Origin: Beijerinckiaceae bacterium
Lineage (GTDB): Bacteria > Pseudomonadota > Alphaproteobacteria > Rhizobiales > Beijerinckiaceae
Length of the DNA stretch: 64,000 nucleotides
Reading direction: 5' to 3'
Assembly: GCA_947454485.1 (NCBI GenBank)
Contig: CANGJJ010000006.1
Location: 1-64,000 of the forward strand
Positions 43,755-51,902 of the stretch are shown piece after piece. The position numbers and the translations under genes were made by a program. The first letter of the stretch is position 1; each line of letters starts with the position of its first letter. The notes beneath the pieces were generated by a model, which was given only the letters and a program-made list of their open reading frames with translations, was not told the origin of the DNA and did no database searches.

Positions 43755-44074
43755 GGACAGCCATGGAGACATTCCCCAAGACGCGCATCGAGATCACGAT
43801 TGAAGCGCCGATCCTGTCGCGCGTAACGCAAACGCTCGATTCATTCCCGATCAGCGGCTATTCAGTCCTGCCCGTGATTTCAGGCCGCGGTCATGACGGC
43901 AGCTGGTCGATTGCAGGCCAGATCAGTGATGCTGGCCGCATGTTGATGATCATCTGCATCGTCGATCCCTCGAAAGCCGAGGCGATCCTTCAGGCCATCT
44001 TCCCCATCGTTCAAGGACAGATCGGCATTGTAACGACGAGCGATGTGCGCGTGATCCGGCAAGATGCCTTTTAA
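43751..44074 (+). CDS. PII-like regulator of SbtA (SbtB-like)
   Basis: A 107-residue ferredoxin-like protein. The opening 'KTRIEITIEAPILSRVTQTLDSFPISGYSVLPVISGRGHDGSW' (in parts) has the PII T-loop region with G-rich 'SGRGHDG', and the tail 'IFPIVQGQIGIVTTSDVRVIRQ' follows. SbtB binds AMP/cAMP-type nucleotides and closes SbtA. The ATG overlaps the sbtA stop (ATGA), which supports a working pair; a second ATG lies four codons later. Confidence 0.8.
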   Translation: MRTAMETFPKTRIEITIEAPILSRVTQTLDSFPISGYSVLPVISGRGHDGSWSIAGQISDAGRMLMIICIVDPSKAEAILQAIFPIVQGQIGIVTTSDVRVIRQDAF

Positions 44075-44090
44075 CAAAAGCGCGCGGTCA

Positions 44091-44792
44091 TCAGCCGCGC
44101 GCCAGGTGCCTATCCATAAAATCAATTGAACGCGCCCAAGCCAACCGCGCAGCCTCTGGCTTATAATAAGCCTGATCGGGGTTGAGAAAGGCGTGGCCTG
44201 CGCCCTCATAGATATGCATCTCAACAGAGGGATGCAGGTCCTTGATGCGCTCGATCTGCGCGAGCGGCACAACAAAATCCCCATCTCCATAATGAATGAT
44301 GGTCGGGCAGCGCGGCGCCAGATGAATATGATCCTCCAGATGCACATGGCTGCCATAAAAATTCACCTGGGCGGCAAAATCAAAATGCGCCGCCGCACGC
44401 CAGGCCCAACTCCCACCCGTACAGAAACCTGAGATGGCTGTGCGCGCCAATCCGCCCGCCTGATCCGCGCAGGCCAGAACATCTGCGAAGATTTGCGCCT
44501 GCGAAAGTGCTGCATAAGACTCAACCCCACCCTGAACACCAGCCTCCGTGTAAGGATGCACCTGATGTGGACTGAGGCGATCATAGAGTGCGGGCGCAAC
44601 GGCCGTATAACCAGCCTCAGCCCAGCGCGCGCATACAACAGCAATCGCCTCTGCCAATCCAAAGACCGCATGAAGAACGACCACCCCGCCTTTGGAGGAT
44701 CCCTGCGGCTTGGCGCAAAAGGCCTCAAATTGATGCCCGTCAGCGGCTGTGAGGGTTACAATTTCAACGCCTGCGCGTTCATCGGTCTTCAT
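44091..44792 (-). CDS. Dienelactone hydrolase family protein
   Basis: A 233-residue alpha/beta hydrolase. The nucleophile is a cysteine in 'ISGFCTGGSW' (about residue 122), as in true dienelactone hydrolases, with Asp in 'IHYGDGDFVVP' and His in 'YEGAGHAFLN'. It would cleave (chloro)dienelactone or related lactones and could serve the aromatic catabolism genes at 30-35 kb, but it is not in their operon. GTG-ATG lie in tandem; GGAGG suits the ATG at 44792. Confidence 0.87.
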   Translation of the reverse strand: MKTDERAGVEIVTLTAADGHQFEAFCAKPQGSSKGGVVVLHAVFGLAEAIAVVCARWAEAGYTAVAPALYDRLSPHQVHPYTEAGVQGGVESYAALSQAQIFADVLACADQAGGLARTAISGFCTGGSWAWRAAAHFDFAAQVNFYGSHVHLEDHIHLAPRCPTIIHYGDGDFVVPLAQIERIKDLHPSVEMHIYEGAGHAFLNPDQAYYKPEAARLAWARSIDFMDRHLARG

Positions 44793-44881
44793 CACCCATC
44801 CTCCACGAGGAGGACAGGCTATGCCCTATCGAAGTGCAAGCAAAGCGGTTAGCCGCCTCTTGGACAGATAGGGCGCAGCCT

Positions 44882-45928
44882 TCAATGTGACGCCATAGCC
44901 CCGCCAAGGGGAACTGTGATTGTCAAAAACCCCGCATCGCCTTGCAGCCGATTGACCGCCCTGAATTCATGTAACCAGCGCAGCGATGTCAGAACGGGCC
45001 TATTGCCGACTTTGAAATTATAAGTGAGGTTGGGACCAATGGCGGCCACCTCGCCTTTAAAGCTACCGAGCACGGCTCCCGAGCCACTGTCACCCGTCAC
45101 CTGCTGATAATAATATCCAGCGGCGCCGAAGGCGAAGTCCTTCGACATATGTTTCATGACCGCAGCTTCCGCATGAAACTCAGTGCCTGTGCTGTAATGT
45201 GTATCTGGATTGCTCCCATTGAAGGTAAAGCCACTCGCCAAAGACACTTCAAATCCTGACAGTGGATCAAGCCATGTGCCCGATGCTGTCACATCTGCCG
45301 CCCAGCGATTGAAACCCATATTGACGAGATTGGTGCGTTGGTAAGATCCAACAGGCACATTGACCAAGCCAGCCAGTTTCCAATGCCAATTTCCAGAATC
45401 CCAACCAATAAAGGCAGTGGCAAGTGGGTCACCCATTGCGAATGTATTATCCGACAGACGGCGACTTGAGTTACGCGCCAAGACCGAGTTGTCGGGAAAG
45501 GTGAGAGCTGTGCGCGCGGTCACATCAACGTCGACATGCTGATATCCAACTGGCAGCAAAGCGCCCAAGCCAAACCGCCCACCCAAAACGGGATCTGGTG
45601 CAACCCAGAGGATCGACACAACATCCAAGACGACATTGGCCTTCAAACGCAGATCTGCGTCTGTCTGCAATGTCGTGAAGGCAGGTAGCTGCGTTCCACT
45701 TCCCGGCAAGACGCGGCTCAGCGCTGCAGCACCCGTTGCATCGCCCGTATAGGCATAGGTGAATGACGACACATAGGTGCCAGACGGCGGTGTCATCCCC
45801 GCCATCGATGCCGATGCACCTAGAAGATAAACGCTCTTACCTTGCTCGGCTGCGCGCAGCTCTTGATTGATCACCAGCGCTCCAACCAAGCAGGTTCCTG
45901 CAACAAGACGACGCAACGTGACCTTCAT
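44882..45928 (-). CDS. SphA-type outer-membrane channel (phenol/aromatic transporter family)
   Basis: A 348-residue exported protein: signal 'KVTLRRLVAGTCLVGALVINQELRA' then alternating beta-strands up to a C-terminal 'FLTITVPLGG'. The shape and words ('GVNPYQ'-free but 'FGLGALLPVGYQHVDVDV', 'NVPVGSYQRTNLVNMGFNRW') fit the MetA-pathway phenol degradation transporter group. It likely lets hydrophobic aromatics cross the outer membrane. Start ATG 45928 has GGGGG; two in-frame ATGs lie within 24 bp upstream. It neighbours the dienelactone hydrolase gene on the same strand. Confidence 0.75.
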   Translation of the reverse strand: MKVTLRRLVAGTCLVGALVINQELRAAEQGKSVYLLGASASMAGMTPPSGTYVSSFTYAYTGDATGAAALSRVLPGSGTQLPAFTTLQTDADLRLKANVVLDVVSILWVAPDPVLGGRFGLGALLPVGYQHVDVDVTARTALTFPDNSVLARNSSRRLSDNTFAMGDPLATAFIGWDSGNWHWKLAGLVNVPVGSYQRTNLVNMGFNRWAADVTASGTWLDPLSGFEVSLASGFTFNGSNPDTHYSTGTEFHAEAAVMKHMSKDFAFGAAGYYYQQVTGDSGSGAVLGSFKGEVAAIGPNLTYNFKVGNRPVLTSLRWLHEFRAVNRLQGDAGFLTITVPLGGAMASH

Positions 45929-45973
45929 CAGAAATGCCCCCATTAAGTTCAATTAAATGCGCGGATGATGTGA

Positions 45974-46213
45974 CTAGCGCCAGACACAGCCTCGCGGCAG
46001 TCCGGGCGCTGTGCAATAAATGATGGCGCGACGAGTGGCGCGGCGTGTCACGCGGCGATGCACACCAGCTGCACTTCTTGCCGTGGCCGGCCGACCTACG
46101 CGTGCTTGCGCGGCTTCAAGTGACAGCGCGGGTCCTTTGGACTGCGACCAGTCGATTGAAACGGGAAGCGCGCAGAGTAAGGCCGCTGTTGAGAGAAGAA
46201 ATATGTTCCGCAT
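45974..46213 (-). CDS. Small secreted basic protein (unknown)
   Basis: A 79-residue protein preceded by a textbook ribosome site (AAAGGAGACGG). It has a signal peptide 'MRNIFLLSTAALLCALPVS', then an Arg-rich middle with repeated 'RRVTRRATRRA' and a C-terminus with two cysteines ('IIYCTAPGLPRGCVWR'). Similar short, secreted Arg/Cys proteins of unknown role occur in Rhizobiales. An upstream in-frame ATG exists but is outside the ribosome site. It sits next to the outer-membrane channel gene, spacing 45 bp. Confidence 0.65.
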   Translation of the reverse strand: MRNIFLLSTAALLCALPVSIDWSQSKGPALSLEAAQARVGRPATARSAAGVHRRVTRRATRRAIIYCTAPGLPRGCVWR

Positions 46214-46661
46214 GACCGTCTCCTTTGTCATTGTATGAAAAGCGCAGACCATCGCATCCAAGAGAAAAGCTATTGGCCGTCGGGCGAACACTCGCCAGCT
46301 CTTGAAGAGAAAGTAGAGTTACGACGCCTCAACATTGAGCACCCACGCTCGTTGGGTGAATGCGCGGCGACCTGACGAAGCGACCATCAATGCGATGAAA
46401 TATTGCATGCCGACCATTGTTTGCTCCTCGATGAAATTTCCAACAGGCGTCGGCGCAGCTTTGACTTCGCAAGTTCCTGCATGCACAGCGTCAGCTTGTG
46501 CTTATGCGTTACATGGCAAAGCTGGAATTCACTCGAGGAGCATTTGGTTCCGAAAATAAATCACGTTTGAATTGATGAATCTGGAATCGCGCGCAATCAT
46601 GCTTGCCAAGTCAGAGCAATCATTCGCGCGTGAACGAGTTCTGTTTGCACCAGCCAAACAA
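46214..46661. other. Gene-free, AT-richer 450 bp
   Basis: No credible gene, tRNA or repeat is visible; short frames here are not supported by ribosome sites. It contains the promoter region of the small secreted protein (minus strand) and ends at the rpsD terminator. Confidence 0.6.
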
Positions 46662-46683
46662 AAGGCGCCCCGAAGGGCGCCTT
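46662..46683 (-). terminator. rpsD terminator
   Basis: AAGGCGCCC/GGGCGCCTT stem of 9 bp with a CGAA loop, 30 bp after the rpsD stop on the minus strand, followed by TTTGTTTGG on that strand. Confidence 0.85.
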
Positions 46684-46712
46684 GAGTGTCGTCGGTCTGA
46701 TCGCAGCAGTGA

Positions 46713-47330
46713 TTAGCGCGAATAGAATTCGATGACGAGATTGGGTTCCATCTGGACCGGATAGGGAACTTCCGACGGCAGGGGAACGCGCACGAATTTG
46801 GCGACCATCTTGCCGTGATCGACTTCGTAATATTCCGGCACATCGCGCTCGGGCAGCTGGCTGGCTTCGAGCAGAACGGTCATCTGCTTCGAAGTCTCCT
46901 TCACCTCGACCACATCACCCGGCTTCACCATGAAGGAGGCGATGTTGACGCGGCGACCATTCACCTTGACGTGGCCATGGTTGACGAACTGGCGGGCGGC
47001 GAAGGGGGTCGCGGCGAACTTGGCGCGATAGACCACCGCGTCGAGGCGACGCTCGAGCAGGCCGATCAGGTTGTCGCCCGAGTCACCCTTCATACGGATA
47101 GCTTCCGCGTAATATTTGCGGAACTGCTTCTCGGAGATGTTGCCGTAATAGCCCTTGAGCTTCTGCTTGGCCTTCAGCTGGGTGCCGAAGTCCGAGAGCT
47201 TGCCCTTGCGGCGCTGACCATGCTGGCCGGGGCCGTATTCACGCTTGTTGACCGGGCTCTTCGGACGGCCCCAGATGTTCTGGCCCATACGGCGGTCGAT
47301 TTTGTACTTGGATTCTGCGCGCTTCGTCAT
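46713..47330 (-). CDS. rpsD: 30S ribosomal protein S4
   Basis: A 205-residue S4. The opening '[49 protein letters not shown]' (in parts) and the S4 RNA-binding domain '[16 protein letters not shown]...[22 protein letters not shown]' are unmistakable. The frame runs four codons further upstream, but the ATG at 47330 is the family start. It is a single-gene unit in alphaproteobacteria, outside the alpha operon. It carries its own leader, promoter and terminator. Confidence 0.97.
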   Translation of the reverse strand: MTKRAESKYKIDRRMGQNIWGRPKSPVNKREYGPGQHGQRRKGKLSDFGTQLKAKQKLKGYYGNISEKQFRKYYAEAIRMKGDSGDNLIGLLERRLDAVVYRAKFAATPFAARQFVNHGHVKVNGRRVNIASFMVKPGDVVEVKETSKQMTVLLEASQLPERDVPEYYEVDHGKMVAKFVRVPLPSEVPYPVQMEPNLVIEFYSR

Positions 47331-47339
47331 CGCGGTCCT

Positions 47340-47358
47340 CATCTTTCAAACAAAGATG
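47340..47358 (-). promoter_or_regulatory. Hairpin abutting the rpsD ribosome site
   Basis: On the minus strand CATCTTT pairs with AAAGATG around GTTTG. The 3' arm is followed directly by AGGACCGCG and the ATG, so folding could limit access to the Shine-Dalgarno. Confidence 0.4.
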
Positions 47359-47538
47359 GCGCAAGGACCAGCGCCGGACGGCCCCAGAAGGGCTCTCCGA
47401 ACTCGCGTGTCCTCTCGCCGGTGGCGGAGGAACGCGCCCTCCTCTGCCCCTTGCAGGGCCGACAGGCTACTCACGACAGGTCGGAGCAGCCACGGGTGCG
47501 TAACAACATCGCGCGCCACAAGGGCGCGCAACGAGGGG

Positions 47539-47568
47539 TCAATAGCCCGGAAAAACCGGCGGAGTCAA
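47539..47568 (-). promoter_or_regulatory. Candidate rpsD promoter
   Basis: On the minus strand TTGACT (47563-47568) is followed after 18 bp by TATTGA (47539-47544). The leader to the rpsD ATG would be about 200 nt and contains a GC-rich hairpin at 47511-47529 (GCGCGCC/GGCGCGC). Confidence 0.4.
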
Positions 47569-47577
47569 CCAAAGCAC

Positions 47578-48594
47578 CTATTGGGCGGCCCCGAATTTGG
47601 CGGCTTTGGCAACAATATCCTTGGGCGCTTGATAGGCCTTTTCCAATAAAGCGAGGATCTGCGCCCCGCTCAAAGCATCAATGGAAAGCCGGATACGGGC
47701 GGCATCGGCCAGAAAGGCGGGGTCCTTGATCGTGGCTGCAAAGGCCTTCTGGAGCGCCTCAGCCCGATCTTTGGGGACCCCGGGAGGAGCCATGAAGGGG
47801 CGACCAAACTCCTGCGGCAGAACCACCAGCTCAAAGAGCTGCCGCTCGGCAGGGTCTTTCAATAAATCCACCGCCAGCGGCACATGTTTCAATTCAGCAT
47901 GAGGCACCAGCCCCATTTGCAGCAGGGGGCGGATCTGCCGTCCCTCGATCCATTGTGGCACCACCGCCTTCAAGGTTTGCCAGGCAAGTCCACAGATGCC
48001 CTCCACCTCGCCCCGCTCCAATGCGAGACGCATCTCGGTCGTGGAATAACCGCTGATGACTTTGAAGCGTGTCTTCAACAGCGTGTTGAGCAAAGTGGGA
48101 AAGATGGCAGGCGTCGCATTGATGCCCGTCGCGCTGACCTGAATCTCTTGGCGCTTGGCATCCTCAATGCTCATGACTTTGGATGTGTGCCAGACCATGC
48201 AGGTGGCCGTCTGCTTATCGAGACTGCCAATCCATGTGAATTCGCGCGGATCAAATTTCGCGGCCTGATCGCCGAACAAGGGTAGCATGAAAACAGTGTT
48301 GAAAGGCGCGGCAATGGCAGAGCCATCACGCGGGGCCTGCGCATACATGTAATTCACATTCAGCAAACCACCCGCGCCCGGCATATTCTTGACGATCGGT
48401 GTCGGATTGCCGGGAATATGTTTGACGAAATGCTGCGCAAAGACACGCGCGATTTCATCAAAACCACCGCCTGCACCAGAGCCGACATAAACGCTCAGCT
48501 GGTTCTTACGATAGAACTCTTCAACGCTCTGCGCCTGCGCAGCACCTGCCGCGAGCCAGAGCATCAAGGCGGCGCAAGTTCTGCGAAGGCGCAT
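47578..48594 (-). CDS. Bug-like solute-binding protein (divergent member)
   Basis: A 338-residue exported protein with signal 'MRLRRTCAALMLWLAAGAAQAQ'. The domain is Bug-like ('VGSGAGGGFDEIARVFAQHFVKHIPGNPTPIVKNMPGAGG' in parts) but with variant motifs: GAGGGFD replaces the usual GGxxD, and the ligand loop has 'MPGAGG'. A second cysteine-containing stretch 'TATCMVWHTS' is unusual. It follows the next gene by 9 bp, so the two form an operon. The ligand is unknown. Confidence 0.8.
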   Translation of the reverse strand: MRLRRTCAALMLWLAAGAAQAQSVEEFYRKNQLSVYVGSGAGGGFDEIARVFAQHFVKHIPGNPTPIVKNMPGAGGLLNVNYMYAQAPRDGSAIAAPFNTVFMLPLFGDQAAKFDPREFTWIGSLDKQTATCMVWHTSKVMSIEDAKRQEIQVSATGINATPAIFPTLLNTLLKTRFKVISGYSTTEMRLALERGEVEGICGLAWQTLKAVVPQWIEGRQIRPLLQMGLVPHAELKHVPLAVDLLKDPAERQLFELVVLPQEFGRPFMAPPGVPKDRAEALQKAFAATIKDPAFLADAARIRLSIDALSGAQILALLEKAYQAPKDIVAKAAKFGAAQ

Positions 48595-48603
48595 GGGCTT
48601 CTC

Positions 48604-49581
48604 CTATTTTTGCGAGAAGGCCGGGCTTTTAGCCACCTCAGCCCATTTCTTGATTTCCTTATCAAGATGCTGGCGCAGCGCATCTGGCGGACCACCAACC
48701 AATGTATAGCCAAGACCGATGAGACGGCTGCGCATCTCTGGTTCTGCCATCACCTCATTGAAAGCTGCATTCAGCTTTGCAATGGCAGGTTGCGGTGTCC
48801 CCTTGGGTGCAAAAACGCCAAACCATGTTGAGGGTTCAACAAGCGCAATGCCCTGCTCCTTGAAGGTCGGCACATCGGGAATATCGCGCGCGCGTTCTGC
48901 ACCAGAGACAGCCAACGCCTTCACAGCGCCCGCTTGCACATTGCCGATATGACCACCGAGCGTCGCAATCCAGAACGAGATGCGGCCTGTTTGCAAATCG
49001 GTCACCGCTGAACCGACCGATGTATAAGGCACATGCGCCGCCGTGAAGCCCGCAAGCTGGCTAAACAGAACTGTCGCCAAATGCCCGCTCGACCCCAAAC
49101 CAGTCGAGGAATAATTCAACTTGCCGGGCTCTGCTTTGGCAGCTGCGACCAGATCGCCAATGGTCTTGTAGGGACCATCTTTGGAGACCATCAACACATC
49201 CTGCGCATAAGCGACAAATACCACCGGTTCAAAGTCGCGTTGCGGATCGAAATTGGGCGCTGGCACCAAAGTCACATTGGTGCCGAGCGACTGTGCGCCC
49301 AGATGAATCGTATAACCATCAGGGGCGGCCTGCGAGGCTGCAATCGCGCCGATATTGCCAGCACCACCAGCCCTGTTTTCAACAGTGATGCTCTGCCCGA
49401 GTTTTTCACCAACCTTATCCGCCAAAATGCGGCCCAATGTGTCGATCGTCCCACCCGATCCAAAAGCAATCATCATCCTGATGCCGCGATCAGGATAGGT
49501 CTGGGCGCAGGCCCATGAGCCAGACAAAGCAATGATGGTGGCAGTAGCGCAGACACGCGCCAGATTTCGCCGCGACAGCAT
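48604..49581 (-). CDS. Bug/TctC-type periplasmic solute-binding protein
   Basis: A 325-residue exported protein. It begins 'MLSRRNLARVCATATIIAL' with a possible Tat motif (SRRNL), cleaved near 'WACAQ'. Family blocks are 'IAFGSGGTIDTLGRILAD', 'ENRAGGAGNIG', 'APDGYTIHLGAQS' and 'AHVPYTSVGSAVTDL'. GAGAGGAACG precedes the ATG at 49581. It is the first gene of a two-gene operon with the divergent member at 47578. Confidence 0.88.
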   Translation of the reverse strand: MLSRRNLARVCATATIIALSGSWACAQTYPDRGIRMMIAFGSGGTIDTLGRILADKVGEKLGQSITVENRAGGAGNIGAIAASQAAPDGYTIHLGAQSLGTNVTLVPAPNFDPQRDFEPVVFVAYAQDVLMVSKDGPYKTIGDLVAAAKAEPGKLNYSSTGLGSSGHLATVLFSQLAGFTAAHVPYTSVGSAVTDLQTGRISFWIATLGGHIGNVQAGAVKALAVSGAERARDIPDVPTFKEQGIALVEPSTWFGVFAPKGTPQPAIAKLNAAFNEVMAEPEMRSRLIGLGYTLVGGPPDALRQHLDKEIKKWAEVAKSPAFSQK

Positions 49582-49666
49582 AGGCGTTCCTCTCCCTGTT
49601 GTTGGAGGCAAGGTGCCACAGAATGCGGTGAAGTCCAAGAGAGACAGAATGTAACGCGACTGCGCC

Positions 49667-50551
49667 TCAGGAGCCCTGTGCGTAAAAGGGCGCGAGTTGC
49701 ACAGGCGGTGCCTCGATCTGAAGATTGTGCTTGGCCAAAGTTTGCGCGAGCGATGCCTTGGGCTTCAAACCGCTGGTGAAGACTGCAACGCCATTTTGCG
49801 CCGCTCTGTGCTGGTCAGCCTCAAAACCCTCTTCGCGCAACACATGATCAACACGGCGCGCAATGGCAGGTGCAGGATCAACCCAATCCACCGGCCAAGG
49901 CGCGAGCCGCTCGAACTGCGCACGCAACAAAGGATAATGCGTACAGGCCAAAACGACGTGATCCGTACGCCGCCCGTCCTTTTCAACAAAACAGGGCGCA
50001 ATCTCATGCGCAATGGCCATGTCATCGACCATCTCGCCATGCATGAAATCTTCAGCGAGCGAGGCGAGTGTTTCACTCCCCACCAAAGTCACATCGCAAT
50101 GAGCGGCATAATCGCGGATGAGATCGCGCGTATAATCGCGCGCCACAGTCCCGGGCGTTGCAAGCACAGAGATCATATGCGAGCGCGACTGTTCAGCCGC
50201 AGGCTTCACCGCCGGTACAGTCCCCACGAAGGGAATTTCGGGAAAGGCCGCGCGCAGATCCGGCAGCACCAAGGTGGACGCGGTGTTGCAGGCGATCACG
50301 ATCACATCAGGCCTATAGGCGAAGATCATGCTCTCGATGACACGGCCCACGCGCGCAATCACATCATCGGGCTCAAGTCTGCCATAAGGAAAGACCGCAT
50401 CATCGGCGACATAGACATGGCGTGCGCTTGGACGCAGGCGCTCCACCTCGCGAAAGACGGTGAGACCGCCGAGGCCGGAATCGAAGATAAGAATCGTAGG
50501 CTCTTTTTGCACAGCGTCACAGGCATAACCCGAAGCCGCAGCCCCAGCCAA
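49667..50551 (-). CDS. murI: Glutamate racemase
   Basis: A 294-residue cofactor-independent racemase providing D-glutamate for peptidoglycan. The two catalytic cysteines lie in 'VIACNTAS' (about residue 88) and 'VLACTHYPLL' (about 202). 'ILIFDSGLGGLTVFREV' is the family start. The first ~14 residues are not conserved and the true start could be later. It is preceded by the flavin oxidase gene, 9 bp away, on the same strand. Confidence 0.93.
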   Translation of the reverse strand: MAGAAASGYACDAVQKEPTILIFDSGLGGLTVFREVERLRPSARHVYVADDAVFPYGRLEPDDVIARVGRVIESMIFAYRPDVIVIACNTASTLVLPDLRAAFPEIPFVGTVPAVKPAAEQSRSHMISVLATPGTVARDYTRDLIRDYAAHCDVTLVGSETLASLAEDFMHGEMVDDMAIAHEIAPCFVEKDGRRTDHVVLACTHYPLLRAQFERLAPWPVDWVDPAPAIARRVDHVLREEGFEADQHRAAQNGVAVFTSGLKPKASLAQTLAKHNLQIEAPPVQLAPFYAQGS

Positions 50552-50560
50552 GCGTTACGG

Positions 50561-51871
50561 CTAGAACTTAATGGCGCGGGCCGCAGAGGCCCCCGCCAGA
50601 AAGGCCCCGCCCGCCGTCATCGCAGGCCCAAAGTCCCCATCCACAGCCGCTGTCGCCTCGCCCGCGAACCAAAGACGTTCCGCCACAGGCTCGGCGAGCT
50701 TGGCGCGCGCATCAGCCTGTCCGGGTAGCGCATGGGAGTAGCAGCCCAGCGACCAGGGATCATTCACCCAGCCATGGACGCTGCCTTTGACGAAGGCCCC
50801 GCGCACATCCTCCCCCAGCAAACGTGCGAGACGATCCACCAGCGCAGCCACAACGCCCGCATCGCCCTGGCTCAAAATCTCGCGGGCCAGATCTCCACCA
50901 AAGAGCGCAACGACGAGATTGCTGTCTCCCGGCCAGAGTTCGAAATTGACGCCCGCGCCATCGCGGCTCGTGTCCCACAGATTCGTATTGGCGCTGAGGC
51001 CAAAGCGATGGCCCGAAAACTGCAGCCCCACCTTGCTCAGTGCCCCCATGCCAAGACCATGAAGGCCCTCTTGCGTGCGCATAGGCAATTGGGGCGTGAA
51101 GGCAATGCCGCCTTTGGCCAGAACACTCACAGGCACAGTGATGATGGCCGCGCGCCCTCGAACTGTGCCTTTGGATGTTGTGACTTCAACACCCGCACCG
51201 TCCCAGCGGATCGCGTGCACCGGCGTCGAGAGATGAAGCTGAAAGGCTGCACCAAAGCGGCTCACCAAAGTGCCATAGCCTTGCGGGACGATGAGATCAT
51301 CGCCCGACCAGAGCCGCGCATAATCTTTGGCTGACAATCGCTCTGGCTCTTCACCCAAAGACATGCGCGCCATACCGCGCACACCGGGCAGCAGGTCAGG
51401 ATTGTCGGCGACATGTTCTGTGAAAGAAATGTCGGGCACGCGCGCGGGCTCATCATCGAAGCGGCGCGAGATCTCGCCAAAATAATTGCGCCGGCCAGCA
51501 GCCTCAATCCGCGCACCATCTTCAAAGCGCAGCCAAGCCCCGCGCGGCAAAGCACCATCATCCATGGTCTCGATTTTCAGATCGCGCGCGATGTCAGCCC
51601 ATGGATTGCGCTCGGCCCAATGGATGTAATAGGCGCCCGCATCAAAAGCCGCACCCAGCGAGTGATCGGTGAAGACGCGCCCACCCATCCGCTCGCGCGC
51701 CTCAAACATCACATAGCTTTTGCCACGAGCAACGCAGGCCTGCGCAGCACCAAGTCCCGCCGCGCCAGCGCCAATGATCACAACATCTGTGTCGAAAGAT
51801 TGCGCGCGCACCAGACTTGGCAGAGCCAGACCGGAGGCCAGAAATAAACGGCGGGAGAGACGGGCGCGCAT
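50561..51871 (-). CDS. Tat-exported flavin-dependent amine oxidase-like protein
   Basis: A 436-residue FAD protein. It starts 'MRARLSRRLFLASGLALPSLVRAQS', a Tat signal (SRRLFL), so it is probably periplasmic. The FAD-binding motif 'DVVIIGAGAAGLGAAQAC' is at about residue 30, 'ARERMGGRVFTD' is the GG-doublet, and the C-terminal 'LWFAGEATAAVDGDFGPAMTAG' contacts the flavin, as in monoamine oxidases. The substrate is not known. The frame is open for 66 more codons upstream but only this ATG gives a sensible start. Confidence 0.85.
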   Translation of the reverse strand: MRARLSRRLFLASGLALPSLVRAQSFDTDVVIIGAGAAGLGAAQACVARGKSYVMFEARERMGGRVFTDHSLGAAFDAGAYYIHWAERNPWADIARDLKIETMDDGALPRGAWLRFEDGARIEAAGRRNYFGEISRRFDDEPARVPDISFTEHVADNPDLLPGVRGMARMSLGEEPERLSAKDYARLWSGDDLIVPQGYGTLVSRFGAAFQLHLSTPVHAIRWDGAGVEVTTSKGTVRGRAAIITVPVSVLAKGGIAFTPQLPMRTQEGLHGLGMGALSKVGLQFSGHRFGLSANTNLWDTSRDGAGVNFELWPGDSNLVVALFGGDLAREILSQGDAGVVAALVDRLARLLGEDVRGAFVKGSVHGWVNDPWSLGCYSHALPGQADARAKLAEPVAERLWFAGEATAAVDGDFGPAMTAGGAFLAGASAARAIKF

Positions 51872-51902
51872 GCAATCCTCGACGCCTCTCCCACTATCGC
51901 GG

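Noticed and set aside
46632-46641. GAACGAGTTC considered as a LexA site
   Set aside because: Spacing and orientation do not fit GAAC-N7-GAAC or GTTC-N7-GTTC and no SOS gene follows.
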